A stretch of 64,000 nucleotides of DNA from Sphingomonas colocasiae (GTDB lineage: Bacteria; Pseudomonadota; Alphaproteobacteria; Sphingomonadales; Sphingomonadaceae). The notes under the pieces are model-generated. The model worked only from the letters and a program-made list of their open reading frames with translations. It was not told the origin of the DNA and made no database searches. This document shows, one piece after another, positions 56,018 through 64,000 of this stretch. Position numbers and translations under genes: made by a program. Numbering within the stretch: position 1 is the stretch's first letter; each line of letters opens with the position of its first letter. The stretch covers positions 1,116,001 to 1,180,000 of the forward strand of contig NZ_JAINVV010000004.1 in the NCBI RefSeq assembly GCF_019880585.1, in the 5' to 3' direction.

Positions 56018-56575
56018 ATGTTCACCTTCCTGCTCGTTCTCCACGCCATCATCGCCGCCGCGCTCGTGACGGTGATTCTCATGCAGCGCTCGGAGGGCGG
56101 CGGCCTGGGCATGGGCGGCAGCCCGACCGGCCTGATGTCGGCGCGCGGCGCCGCGGATTTCCTGACGCGCGCGACGACGATCCTCGCAGGCCTGTTCGTG
56201 GCGATGTGCATCCTGCTCGCCACGCTGGCCTCGATGCGCTCGAACGGCGATGTCGATACTTCGCTCGCCCGCCAGCCGGCGGCGCCGTCCGGGCCGACCC
56301 TGCCCGTCGATAATGCTGCGGTTCCGGCGCCCGCGCCGACCGATCCGCTCGCCGACGCGACGTCTACCCCGGCGCCTGTCGCAAATGCGGCGGCACCCGC
56401 CGCGGCAGCGCCGCGGGCCGAGCGGCCCGCGCCGCGCACGACCGATCCGGTCTCGCGCAGTACGCCGACGCCTGCGGCCGGCAATGCCGCCGTTCCAGCG
56501 CCGGCGCGCGTCGCACCGCCGGCCGTGGTTCCCGTTGCACCGCCCGCCGCCAACGGCGCCGCACCAAGCAACTGA
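56018..56575 (+). CDS. secG: Preprotein translocase subunit SecG
   Basis: This accessory subunit of the SecYEG channel has 185 residues. The family part is the first ~85 residues: two TM helices (FLLVLHAIIAAALVTVILM, ~3-21; TTILAGLFVAMCILLATL, ~53-70) around the conserved QRSEGGGLGMGGS loop. The remaining ~100 residues form a low-complexity Ala/Pro tail. Sphingomonad SecG commonly carries such a tail. The ATG 56018 fits. It lies between tpiA and pyrG, the usual neighbourhood. Confidence 0.95.
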   Translation: MFTFLLVLHAIIAAALVTVILMQRSEGGGLGMGGSPTGLMSARGAADFLTRATTILAGLFVAMCILLATLASMRSNGDVDTSLARQPAAPSGPTLPVDNAAVPAPAPTDPLADATSTPAPVANAAAPAAAAPRAERPAPRTTDPVSRSTPTPAAGNAAVPAPARVAPPAVVPVAPPAANGAAPSN

Positions 56576-56673
56576 AATCGTTCGCGTTGAAATCGGCCCG
56601 GCGCATTTTTTGCGTCGGGTTCGGATTCGCGCGCTTGCCGTCAACACCTAACCGAGGCTAAGCCTTTTCTCCC

Positions 56674-58308
56674 ATGGCGCGGTTCATTTTCATCACCGGC
56701 GGCGTGGTCTCCTCGCTTGGCAAGGGTCTGATGGCGGCAAGTCTTGCCGCCCTCCTCCAGGCGCGCGGCTACAAGGTCCGGATTCGCAAGTTCGATCCCT
56801 ATCTGAACGTCGATCCCGGCACGATGTCGCCTTATCAGCACGGCGAAGTCTATGTGACCGACGACGGGGCGGAGACCGACCTCGACCTTGGCCATTATGA
56901 GCGTTTCACCGGCGTATCGGGCCGCCAGTCGGACAATGTCACCTCCGGCCGGATCTATCAGCAGATCATCGCCAAGGAGCGGCGCGGCGACTATCTGGGC
57001 GCCACCGTCCAGGTGATCCCCCATGTCACCGACGCCATCAAGGAATTCGCGCGCAACCAAACCGACGATGTCGATTTCGTGCTGTGCGAGATCGGCGGCA
57101 CGGTGGGCGATATCGAATCGCTGCCCTTCATGGAGGCGATTCGCCAGCTCCGCGCCGATCTCGGCCGGCTGAACTCGATCTTCGTCCATGTCACGCTGGT
57201 GCCGTATATCGCGGCGGCGGGCGAGTTGAAGACCAAGCCGACCCAGCACAGCGTGCGCGACCTGACCGCGCTCGGCATCCAGCCCGACGTGCTGGTGTGC
57301 CGTTGCGAACGGCCGCTGCCCGAAAGCGAGCGCGCCAAGATCGCGCTGTTCTGCAATGTGCCCAAGGAAGCCGTGATCCCCGCGCTCGACGCCAGCAGCA
57401 TCTATGGCGTGCCGTTGCAATACCATGCCGAAGGGCTGGACGAGGCGGTGCTGTCGGCATTCGCGATCGATCCGGGCGAAACGCCCAATCTGTCGCGCTG
57501 GGACGACATCATGGATCGCCTCCAGAATCCGGAAGGCGAGGTGACGATCGGCGTGGTCGGCAAATATGTCGGCCTGGCGGACGCCTACAAGTCGCTCAAC
57601 GAGGCGCTCGTCCATGGCGGCATCGCCAATCGCGTCAAGGTCAACATCAAATGGCTCGACGCCGAGCTGTTCGAGCAGAGCGAGGGCGAAGTCGCCGCGA
57701 TGCTCGAGCCGATGCACGCGATCCTCGTGCCCGGCGGTTTCGGGGAGCGCGGATCCGAAGGCAAGATCGCCAGCGTCCGTTTCGCGCGCGAGCGCCAGGT
57801 GCCGTTCTTTGGCATCTGCCTGGGCATGCAGATGGCCTGTATCGAGGGCGCGCGGAACACCGCCGGCATCGCGGCAGCGTCGACCACCGAATTCGGACCG
57901 ACCGACGAACCGGTCGTTGGCCTGATCACCGAATGGATGACGGCGGAGGGACTGCAGAAGCGCGAGGAAGGTGGCGATCTGGGCGGCACGATGCGCCTGG
58001 GCGCCTATCCGGCGACGCTGGCGGGCAACAGCCATGTCGCCAGCATCTATGGCGGCACCGAGATCAGCGAACGTCATCGTCACCGTTATGAGGTGAACGT
58101 CCATTATCGCGACCCGCTTGAAAAGGGCGGTCTGGTCTTTTCCGGCATGTCGCCGGACGGCACGCTGCCGGAGATCGTCGAGCGGCCCGACCATCCCTGG
58201 TTCGTCGGCGTGCAGTTCCATCCGGAACTCAAGAGCAAGCCGTTCGCGCCGCACCCGTTGTTCGCGAGCTTCATCGAAGCGGCGCTGAAACAGTCTCGCC
58301 TGGTCTGA
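56674..58308 (+). CDS. pyrG: CTP synthase
   Basis: This enzyme aminates UTP to CTP with glutamine and ATP. It has 544 residues. The synthase domain opens with [19 protein letters not shown] (6-24); the glutaminase domain has [11 protein letters not shown] and [15 protein letters not shown] with the nucleophile cysteine near 384, and the final HPE triad at [10 protein letters not shown] near 518-527. A near-palindromic CCCGGCGCA-TTTTT-TGCGTCGGG sequence lies upstream (56597-56619). The ATG is preceded by a weak Shine-Dalgarno. Confidence 0.98.
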   Translation: MARFIFITGGVVSSLGKGLMAASLAALLQARGYKVRIRKFDPYLNVDPGTMSPYQHGEVYVTDDGAETDLDLGHYERFTGVSGRQSDNVTSGRIYQQIIAKERRGDYLGATVQVIPHVTDAIKEFARNQTDDVDFVLCEIGGTVGDIESLPFMEAIRQLRADLGRLNSIFVHVTLVPYIAAAGELKTKPTQHSVRDLTALGIQPDVLVCRCERPLPESERAKIALFCNVPKEAVIPALDASSIYGVPLQYHAEGLDEAVLSAFAIDPGETPNLSRWDDIMDRLQNPEGEVTIGVVGKYVGLADAYKSLNEALVHGGIANRVKVNIKWLDAELFEQSEGEVAAMLEPMHAILVPGGFGERGSEGKIASVRFARERQVPFFGICLGMQMACIEGARNTAGIAAASTTEFGPTDEPVVGLITEWMTAEGLQKREEGGDLGGTMRLGAYPATLAGNSHVASIYGGTEISERHRHRYEVNVHYRDPLEKGGLVFSGMSPDGTLPEIVERPDHPWFVGVQFHPELKSKPFAPHPLFASFIEAALKQSRLV

Positions 58309-58373
58309 TCCCGCTGCAAGGAATCTTCAGGATTCGCGCATAGACTGCGTTTCGCCCGATGGGGTGGGGCGGG

Positions 58374-59987
58374 ATGGCGAAGGCGAAATCGACGAAATGG
58401 ACGGTGCTCGCGCCGTTCGGCAGATTGGGACATGCGCTTGGCTGGCGCTGGGCGATGCCGATCGGCACGCTGCCGTTGCCTTATCATCCCTGGATCGCAC
58501 GGTTCGGCCCGTGGCTGATCGTCGCGCTGCTGATCGCCTATCCGCTGGCCCGGTCGATCGAGGCTGGACACGCCCTGGCGCTCGCGCAGGGCTGGGCGCG
58601 GCCACTGTGGATCGCGCTCGGATTGGCGATCCCGCTGTCCGTACCGATCCTGCAATGGCTGGCCTTCCTGTTTCGCCTGCCGTTGCTCCAGCTTGTCATG
58701 GCGCCCGTCGCGATGTTGTTGCTGACGGGTGCCGTCGTCACCGGCGCCGAGCCTGCCGCCATGATGGCGCTGCCGGCGACCTATTTCGGCTGGCACATGG
58801 CAGGCGCGATCCGGGGGGCGCTGGTCCTGCGCCGGCTGCATGATCGCGCGGCGGAACTGGAGCGAACGATCAGGCTCGGAGCGGTGGACGATCCGCCGAT
58901 CCTGATCGACGATCAGAGTGGGGCAGGGGATCGCGCGTCATGGCTCGCCAGGACGGTCATCGACAAACTGAATCAGCCTTTCGTCCATATGCGCGGGATC
59001 GATCGCAAGACCGGCGAGCCGGTTCTGTCGACATGGTATCGCGTCGCGGCCGGAGATTTCGAAGCGATCGAGGCGCTGGCGGCCGACATACCCGAATGCG
59101 GGGTTCAGCGGGGTAAGCAAAGCCCCACCGTCATAGTGCGGCTCACCGGCGATCCGCCGCAGGGCCCGGTGACCGAGCTGATTTTCGGTGACCGGTCGAT
59201 GCGTTGGATGCCGCTCAAGGGAAAGCTGTCCAACCTGACGATCGCGCGACCGGGTTTGCCCGCGATCGACTATGTCCATGGTGTGGCCGCGCGTTATGCC
59301 TGGGTGCCGGGATTCAGCCTGTTCTACATGTTCAGCTTGACCGGGCAGGGCCGGTGGCAGTTCGGCTTTCCCCATAAAACCGAAGAGCCGGTGGGGCAGG
59401 CGAGGACTGTCGAATCCGCGCTGGCGACTTTGGCTGCGCCGGTCGACGGCGAACCGCCGCGCTGCATCGACCTGTCCTGGCTGCAATCGGTGCTCGATGC
59501 CCGACTGACCACCATGCTTGCCGAAGAATGCGAGAGTCTCGACCGGTTGCTGGTCGATCCCGAACATTGGCGGCTCCGGCATTTCCGTCAATTGCCGCGC
59601 CGGCCCGATCTGATCGCCGCGCATGCCGAAACGATCTGGGCCGCCCTGATTTCCTCCCGCGACAATCGATGGGTGCATGCGACGCGCGCGCTCGCGGCAC
59701 TGGTCGCCGAACTGCCGGAGCGTGAATTCCGGGCGCTCGGTCCGGATATCGTCGCGCTTCTCAATTCGCGTGAAGTTGCAGGCCAGGCCAGGACGATCAA
59801 GCTTTCCAGGGCCGATCTCAAGGCGGGCGATTTCCCGTTCGCAGGTTTCGGCCTGCTGAGCTTCACACCGAAGCTCTACGAACGGCTCGGTGAATTGGGG
59901 GAGCCGGCACGGCCGCTGATCATGGCACTGGGTACGCTCGCCAATTGGCCGTCCGCGCTGGCAAAGGCGCGTGATCGACTGGGCTGA
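58374..59987 (+). CDS. Membrane protein of unknown function
   Basis: I do not recognise the family. The protein has 537 residues from ATG 58374 (GGGGCGGG upstream); an in-frame ATG exists at 58359. Four hydrophobic stretches lie in the first ~150 residues (~43-58, ~74-92, ~93-110, ~117-134), followed by about 380 soluble residues with no motif I can name. It sits downstream of pyrG by 65 nt on the same strand. It might be a sphingomonad-specific envelope or regulatory protein; no function is proposed. Confidence 0.7.
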   Translation: MAKAKSTKWTVLAPFGRLGHALGWRWAMPIGTLPLPYHPWIARFGPWLIVALLIAYPLARSIEAGHALALAQGWARPLWIALGLAIPLSVPILQWLAFLFRLPLLQLVMAPVAMLLLTGAVVTGAEPAAMMALPATYFGWHMAGAIRGALVLRRLHDRAAELERTIRLGAVDDPPILIDDQSGAGDRASWLARTVIDKLNQPFVHMRGIDRKTGEPVLSTWYRVAAGDFEAIEALAADIPECGVQRGKQSPTVIVRLTGDPPQGPVTELIFGDRSMRWMPLKGKLSNLTIARPGLPAIDYVHGVAARYAWVPGFSLFYMFSLTGQGRWQFGFPHKTEEPVGQARTVESALATLAAPVDGEPPRCIDLSWLQSVLDARLTTMLAEECESLDRLLVDPEHWRLRHFRQLPRRPDLIAAHAETIWAALISSRDNRWVHATRALAALVAELPEREFRALGPDIVALLNSREVAGQARTIKLSRADLKAGDFPFAGFGLLSFTPKLYERLGELGEPARPLIMALGTLANWPSALAKARDRLG

Positions 59988-59993
59988 ACGGCT

Positions 59994-60170
59994 TCAGTCT
60001 TCGCGTTTCGCGCCGTCCAGAAGCCGCTCGGCGCGGCTTTTCTCCTGCGCATCGGCCAGTTTTTCGGCCTTTGTGCGTCCGAATCTGGCGCGATTTTCCG
60101 CCGCCTGCGCCGTTGCGGCGGCCCGCGCCTTCGCCTTGCGCACGGATCTCAGGTTGATGACGTCGCCCAT
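59994..60170 (-). CDS. DUF4169 family protein
   Basis: This is a 58-residue basic protein of unknown function. The whole sequence fits the small alphaproteobacterial DUF4169 family: the start MGDVINLRSVRKAKARA, the middle AENRARFGRTKAEK, and an Arg/Lys/Glu-rich helical tail. ATG 60170 was chosen; the open frame extends to 60362 but only with unlike sequence. It is divergent from the Crp/Fnr gene and ends 6 nt after the convergent unknown membrane protein. Confidence 0.85.
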   Translation of the reverse strand: MGDVINLRSVRKAKARAAATAQAAENRARFGRTKAEKLADAQEKSRAERLLDGAKRED

Positions 60171-60310
60171 GTCCCGCAGTCTATCAGCACGGGGAACGGA
60201 ACCGAAGGTTTTTCGTCGCCTGTGACCGTCGTCACACCCTGATCGTTCCGGGTGCGTCATCCGGGTGGCGACGGCGAATCGGAAAAGATCGACGCCGGAA
60301 GGGAACGCAC

Positions 60311-60997
60311 ATGAAAGCCGAACAACTCGCCGCACTGCTGCCCGAACATTCGATCTTCGCATCCTGCAGCGAGGACGAACTGGCGGCGATCATCCTGCAC
60401 GGCACGCTCCAGAGCCACGCCAAGGGCAAGGAGCTCATGCGGCAGGGTGACGAGGGCGATTCGCTGATCATCCTGCTGACCGGCACCGCGCGCATCGCGA
60501 TGGTTTCGAGCAACGGGCGCGAGATCATCCTCGACTATGCCGAACCGGGCTGGGTGATCGGCGAGATCGCGCTGCTCGACGGTGGCGAACGCACCGCGAC
60601 CGTCACCGCTCTCGAACCCGTACAGGGGCTCAAGCTCTCGCGATCCTCGTTCGAAACGATCATCGCGCAATATCCGGGCATGGGCCTACGCATCATGCGC
60701 GAGCTTGCCCGGCGGCTGCGCCAGGCCAACAGCACGATCGAAAGCGACCGCGCCTTCACGTCCGGCCCCAGGCTGGCACGCTTCCTGCGCCGGCTGACGC
60801 TGGACGGTTCCACCGACGGGCGGCTTCGCCTCGATCTCAGCCAGGGCGAACTGGGCATGTTCGCCGGCATGTCGCGCGAACAGATCAACCGCCAGCTCGG
60901 CGCATGGTCTGATTCGGGTGTGATCGCGCTCGATGGCGGACGGATCAAGATTCTGGATAGCACCCTGTTGTCGGAGATCGCCGAAACAGCCGATTGA
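60311..60997 (+). CDS. Crp/Fnr family transcriptional regulator
   Basis: This is a 228-residue regulator. The cyclic-nucleotide-binding-like domain is at ~10-125 (GKELMRQGDEGDSLIILLTG, VIGEIALLDGGERTATVTA), a dimer helix at ~130-160, and the Crp-type winged helix at ~165-222 (DLSQGELGMFAGMSREQINRQL). No cysteine cluster for an FeS cluster is visible, so it is not a Fnr-type oxygen sensor. The ATG 60311 fits the family start. Its regulon is unknown. Confidence 0.93.
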   Translation: MKAEQLAALLPEHSIFASCSEDELAAIILHGTLQSHAKGKELMRQGDEGDSLIILLTGTARIAMVSSNGREIILDYAEPGWVIGEIALLDGGERTATVTALEPVQGLKLSRSSFETIIAQYPGMGLRIMRELARRLRQANSTIESDRAFTSGPRLARFLRRLTLDGSTDGRLRLDLSQGELGMFAGMSREQINRQLGAWSDSGVIALDGGRIKILDSTLLSEIAETAD

Positions 60998-61111
60998 CCG
61001 GAAACGCGGCCTATTGCGACCCGGGCCGCACCTTTCCGCATCGGTGGCGCTCCACGGTGCTCTTGGGCAGCCGGACGCGTACGCAGTCCGGCTGCTCCTT
61101 TATATTCGTAC

Positions 61112-61144
61112 AAAAAGCGCCCGGGCCGTTGCCGGACCGGGCGC
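61112..61144 (-). terminator. Rho-independent terminator of hsp20
   Basis: On the minus strand, the GCGCCCGG / CCGGGCGC stem (arms 61137-61144 and 61117-61124) is followed by TTTTT (61116-61112). It is 26 nt beyond the hsp20 stop. Confidence 0.85.
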
Positions 61145-61169
61145 AGCTGTGCGCAAGGCGGAAGGGGGC

Positions 61170-61649
61170 TCAGGCCGCCTTGCGTTTATCCGCGATGCTT
61201 TCGACCGAAGCGCTCTCGGGCGCGGCGCCGCTGCCGATGGCGATCTTCTGCGGCTTCATCGCTTCGGGAATCTCGCGGACAAGATCGATGGTCAGCAGGC
61301 CATCGGCCAGGTTCGCATCCTCCACGCGGACGAAATCGGCGAGTTCGAAGCGGCGTTCGAAGCTGCGATTTGCAATGCCGACATGCAGGAACTGGCTGCG
61401 ATCCTGGTCGCCATGATCCTTCTTGCCGGCGACGAGCAGGAGATTCTGCTGCGCGGTGATCTCGATCTCTCCGCTCTTGAAGCCGGCGACGGCGAGCGTG
61501 ATGCGATATCGGTCTTCACCGCGGCGCTCGAGGTCGAAGGGCGGATAATTGTCGCCCTGCGCCTGGCGCGCATTATTCTCGAGCAGATCGAACAGCCGGT
61601 CGAAGCCGACGGTGGAACGGCGATAGGGGGTGAAATCGAAGGTCCTCAT
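61170..61649 (-). CDS. Hsp20 family small heat-shock protein
   Basis: This ATP-independent holdase has 159 residues, a normal bacterial length. N-terminal MRTFDFTPYRRSTVGFDRLFDLL leads into the alpha-crystallin domain (~35-130: YRITLAVAGFKSGEIEI, LLVAGKK, HVGIANRSFERRFELADFV, ANLADGLLTIDL). The C-terminal extension ends PEAMKPQKIAIG. It matches the IbpA-like subclass of alphaproteobacteria. The start is ATG 61649 with GGAG 10 nt upstream. It has its own terminator. Confidence 0.93.
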   Translation of the reverse strand: MRTFDFTPYRRSTVGFDRLFDLLENNARQAQGDNYPPFDLERRGEDRYRITLAVAGFKSGEIEITAQQNLLLVAGKKDHGDQDRSQFLHVGIANRSFERRFELADFVRVEDANLADGLLTIDLVREIPEAMKPQKIAIGSGAAPESASVESIADKRKAA

Positions 61650-62209
61650 ATCCAAAAATCTCCAATGAGCATTTTCGAGCGCAACGAGGCCCGCGATCGC
61701 GGCGCCCCGGAACATCCGGCCCTGATCGGCGCCGGATATGCGTGAGTTAAGATGCGGATTTCGGCTTTCAAGGGCCTTGAAACGACAAGTGCCCGGACCG
61801 TTTCCGATCCGGGCACCCGCGTGACGAATGCTCGTCAGCCCCCTTGGATTTGACTTCAGCACGCTGGCGATGCCGGTCCCTTCAACGTCATCGCCGGGCG
61901 AAGCCCACTCCCCGAACCACGGCCTTTGCCTGCGTTCAGCCCATTAACGCTACGCAAACGTCATCGCCTTGTCATGGAAGGAATCGATAGGCCTGAACGA
62001 TTGAGTCGATGCTGTGCCCATTTGGCAACACGAGAGGGCCGATTGCCAGCATCGCCACCTGTCCCTAGAGCGTTGCATGTGGTGACTGAACCACGCAACC
62101 CGCTCTTTTCCCTGATGGAGCACCGCCCTTTGCCGAAAATCGGTTCCCAATTTTCCGCGCCATGCTCTAGACGAGACGCCATGCCGTCGACCTTCCAGGA
62201 TCCCGCCGC
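61650..62209. other. 560-bp intergenic region hsp20/lolC
   Basis: No gene is called in it. It holds the hsp20 promoter, a GTGCCCGGA...TCCGGGCAC inverted repeat at about 61788-61818 near the upstream end of hsp20, and a TAGAGC-type repeat element at 62065-62170. A 95-codon frame (61926-62213) looks like random sequence. No clear heat-shock promoter or RNA thermometer could be established. Confidence 0.6.
62065..62170. repeat. CTAGAGC-bounded repeat element
   Basis: It begins CTAGAGC (62065-62071) and ends GCTCTAG (62164-62170). Inside is a palindrome built on GTTGCATGTGGT and ACCACGCAAC. It resembles the TTAGAGCG units at 20402-20508 in its boundaries, so it is probably the same class. Confidence 0.7.
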
Positions 62210-63460
62210 ATGATCCTCTCCCGCTATGAGCGGATGATCGCAAAACGCTATCTGCTGCCGGGAAAGGGCGAAGGCTTCATCTTCCTCGTCGCCGGGATCA
62301 GCCTGTTCGCGGTGATGCTGGGCGTCGCTGCGCTGATCATCGTGATGAGCGTGATGAACGGTTTCCGCGCTGAATTGTTCGACAAGATCGTCGGTTTGAA
62401 CGGCCATGCCGTCGTGCAGGGCTATGGCGGTCGGCTGTCCGACTGGCGTGAGGTGCTCGCCGAAGCGAAACGGACACCGGGTGTGGTTTCCGCCACACCG
62501 ATGATCGAACAGCCGCTGATGGCGAGTTCGGAAGGGCGGGTGGAAGGCGTGATCGTGCGCGGCATGACGCTGCCCGACATCACCGGAAATCCGACGATCG
62601 CCGGCAATGTCCTGCGCGGCAGCCTGCGCGAGCTGAAGCCGGGCAACGACAATGTCGCGATCGGCGCGCGGCTGGCCGAACAGCTCGGCGTTCAGGTCGG
62701 CAGCCAGATCAGCCTGATCAGCCCGCAGGGCCAGACCACGCCGTTCGGATCGGTGCCGCGCATCGTGGCTTATCGCGTCGCCGCGATCTTCGAGGTCGGC
62801 GTCTATGACTACGACAAGGCGTTCGTGATCATGCCGATGGAGAATGCCCAACTGCTGCTGTTGATGGGCGATTCGGTGGGCATGATCGAGGTCGAGACCG
62901 TCGATCCCGATCGCGTCGGCCAGATCCTGGCGCCTTTGGGGCAGAAAGTGGCGGGCCGGGCACAGGTATCCGATTGGCGGACGATGAATTCCCAGCTTTT
63001 CGAAGCACTCGCGGTCGAACGGGTGGCGATGTTCGTCGTGCTCTCGATCATCATCCTGGTCGCGGTGTTCAACATCCTCTCGTCGCTGATCATGCTGGTG
63101 CGTGCCAAGAATCGGGACATCGCGATCCTGCGCACGATGGGCGCCACGCGGCGCGGACTGATCAAGATCTTCGTGACGGTGGGGGTGACGATCGCATCGC
63201 TCGGCATCCTGGCGGGAATCGTCCTCGGCTTCATCTTCCTGTTCTTCCGCCAGTCGGTGGTGAATTTCATCCAGTTCGTGACGGGGCAGAATCTGTGGGA
63301 TCCCTCGATCCGTTTTCTGACCGAACTCCCGTCGAAGACCGATCCGTTCGAAGTGCTCGGCATCTGTGCGATGGCGCTGCTCTTCAGCTTTCTCGCCACG
63401 CTCTATCCCGCCTTCAAGGCGGCGAGCACCGATCCCGTGCAGGTGCTGCGCTATGAGTGA
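62210..63460 (+). CDS. Lipoprotein-releasing ABC transporter permease (LolC/E)
   Basis: This inner-membrane permease detaches outer-membrane lipoproteins and hands them to LolA. It has 416 residues, the usual length. Four TM helices flank a periplasmic domain: ~23-43, and three at the C-terminus (~275-300, ~320-350, ~375-400). N-terminal [19 protein letters not shown] and [22 protein letters not shown], and C-terminal [20 protein letters not shown], are family hallmarks. The single gene combined with a lolD partner suggests the LolF-type homodimer of many bacteria, but a second permease may lie elsewhere. It overlaps lolD by 8 nt. Confidence 0.95.
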   Translation: MILSRYERMIAKRYLLPGKGEGFIFLVAGISLFAVMLGVAALIIVMSVMNGFRAELFDKIVGLNGHAVVQGYGGRLSDWREVLAEAKRTPGVVSATPMIEQPLMASSEGRVEGVIVRGMTLPDITGNPTIAGNVLRGSLRELKPGNDNVAIGARLAEQLGVQVGSQISLISPQGQTTPFGSVPRIVAYRVAAIFEVGVYDYDKAFVIMPMENAQLLLLMGDSVGMIEVETVDPDRVGQILAPLGQKVAGRAQVSDWRTMNSQLFEALAVERVAMFVVLSIIILVAVFNILSSLIMLVRAKNRDIAILRTMGATRRGLIKIFVTVGVTIASLGILAGIVLGFIFLFFRQSVVNFIQFVTGQNLWDPSIRFLTELPSKTDPFEVLGICAMALLFSFLATLYPAFKAASTDPVQVLRYE

Positions 63461-64000
63461 CATTCTGGCCACCCAGGGCCTGCGCCGCAGCTTCGTGCAG
63501 GGCGAGGACACGATCGAGGTGCTGCGCGGCGTCGATCTGCATGTCGCGCCCGGCGAGATCGTCGCGCTGTTGGGGCCGTCGGGCTCGGGCAAATCGACCT
63601 TGCTTCAGGCGGTCGGCCTGCTCGAAGGCGGTTTCGAGGGATCGATCCGGATCAAGGGGCAGGAAGCGGCGCGGCTCGACGCCGATGGGCGGACGACGCT
63701 GCGCAGGGACGCGCTGGGCTTCGTCTATCAGTTCCACCATTTGCTGCCCGATTTCGATGCGACCGAGAATGTCGTGCTGCCGCAATTGATCCATGGCGCG
63801 GAGACCGCCGATGCGCAGGTGCGCGCAAAATCGCTGCTGTCGTCGCTGGGGCTGGGCCATCGCCTGACGCACCGGCCGAGCCAGCTTTCGGGCGGCGAGC
63901 AGCAGCGGGTCGCGGTGGCCCGCGCGCTCGCCAATCGGCCGGCGCTGGTGCTGGCGGACGAACCGACCGGCAATCTCGACGAAGCCACCGCCGATATCGT
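63453..64000 (+). CDS. lolD: Lipoprotein-releasing ABC transporter ATP-binding protein LolD (3' end outside window)
   Basis: This is the ATPase subunit partner of LolC/E. About 182 residues are visible of a protein of normal length ~225-235. Walker [10 protein letters not shown] near residues 41-49, Q-loop [10 protein letters not shown] near 90-99, ABC signature [10 protein letters not shown] near 144-153, and Walker [13 protein letters not shown] near 166-177 are present. ATG 63453 overlaps the permease stop by 8 nt, which is strong coupling. The gene runs off the window. Confidence 0.96.
   Translation, partial: MSDILATQGLRRSFVQGEDTIEVLRGVDLHVAPGEIVALLGPSGSGKSTLLQAVGLLEGGFEGSIRIKGQEAARLDADGRTTLRRDALGFVYQFHHLLPDFDATENVVLPQLIHGAETADAQVRAKSLLSSLGLGHRLTHRPSQLSGGEQQRVAVARALANRPALVLADEPTGNLDEATADI

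Noticed and set aside
61926-62213. 95-codon plus-strand frame
   Set aside because: It spans the CTAGAGC repeat element and has no motif or Shine-Dalgarno; it looks like chance.

Overview
The window is a chromosomal segment from a high-GC alphaproteobacterium, most likely a Sphingomonas-type sphingomonad. The evidence is the dense GC-rich coding, the small alphaproteobacterial families DUF1467, DUF2336 and DUF4169, a LexA box of the GAAC-N7-GAAC type, several TonB-dependent receptors, and short GTCGAG-rich and TAGAGC-bounded intergenic repeats.

Layout. 1-8187 (+): end of the complex I operon (nuoL partial, nuoM, nuoN), then birA, coaX, RNase J and a DUF1467 membrane protein. 8204-15201: a GST, a long two-TM coiled-coil protein, an Hpt-like protein, a nucleotidyltransferase/membrane fusion, a DUF2336 protein and a histidine-kinase-like protein. 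The last is notable because both the Hpt-like protein and the kinase lack the phospho-accepting histidine. 15329-25294: gltA, gltX, comEC (+), lexA, moeA, moaC, trpC, trpD and trpG, mostly on the minus strand. 51607-64000: trpE and a PpiD/SurA-like chaperone (minus), then tpiA, secG, pyrG, an unknown membrane protein, a DUF4169 protein, a Crp/Fnr regulator, hsp20, lolC/E and the start of lolD.

Between trpG and trpE lie about 26 kb (25295-51606) of accessory-looking genes. They are a trimeric autotransporter adhesin, a MarR-like regulator, an EAL-CBS-GGDEF protein, and a co-directional block with a DUF917 protein, a hydantoinase A-type protein, a TonB receptor, a MalT-type LuxR regulator and an amidohydrolase. 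They continue with an AraC/SDR divergent pair, a Fur-box-preceded siderophore-type receptor, a methyltransferase, a di-heme cytochrome c, a secreted alpha/beta hydrolase, an Ogt-type DNA repair protein and a hydratase/FAH-family protein. trpE and trpGDC sit on the same strand in operon order on either side, so the simplest reading is that a trpEGDC operon has been split by this block.

How the genes work together: the two outer arms carry housekeeping functions (respiration, cofactors, tryptophan, CTP, protein export, lipoprotein sorting, SOS response). The central block looks like a niche-adaptation cassette for surface attachment, c-di-GMP signalling, uptake through the outer membrane, breakdown of a cyclic amide-type compound, and iron acquisition. 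No tRNA, rRNA, CRISPR array, transposase or integrase was recognised.
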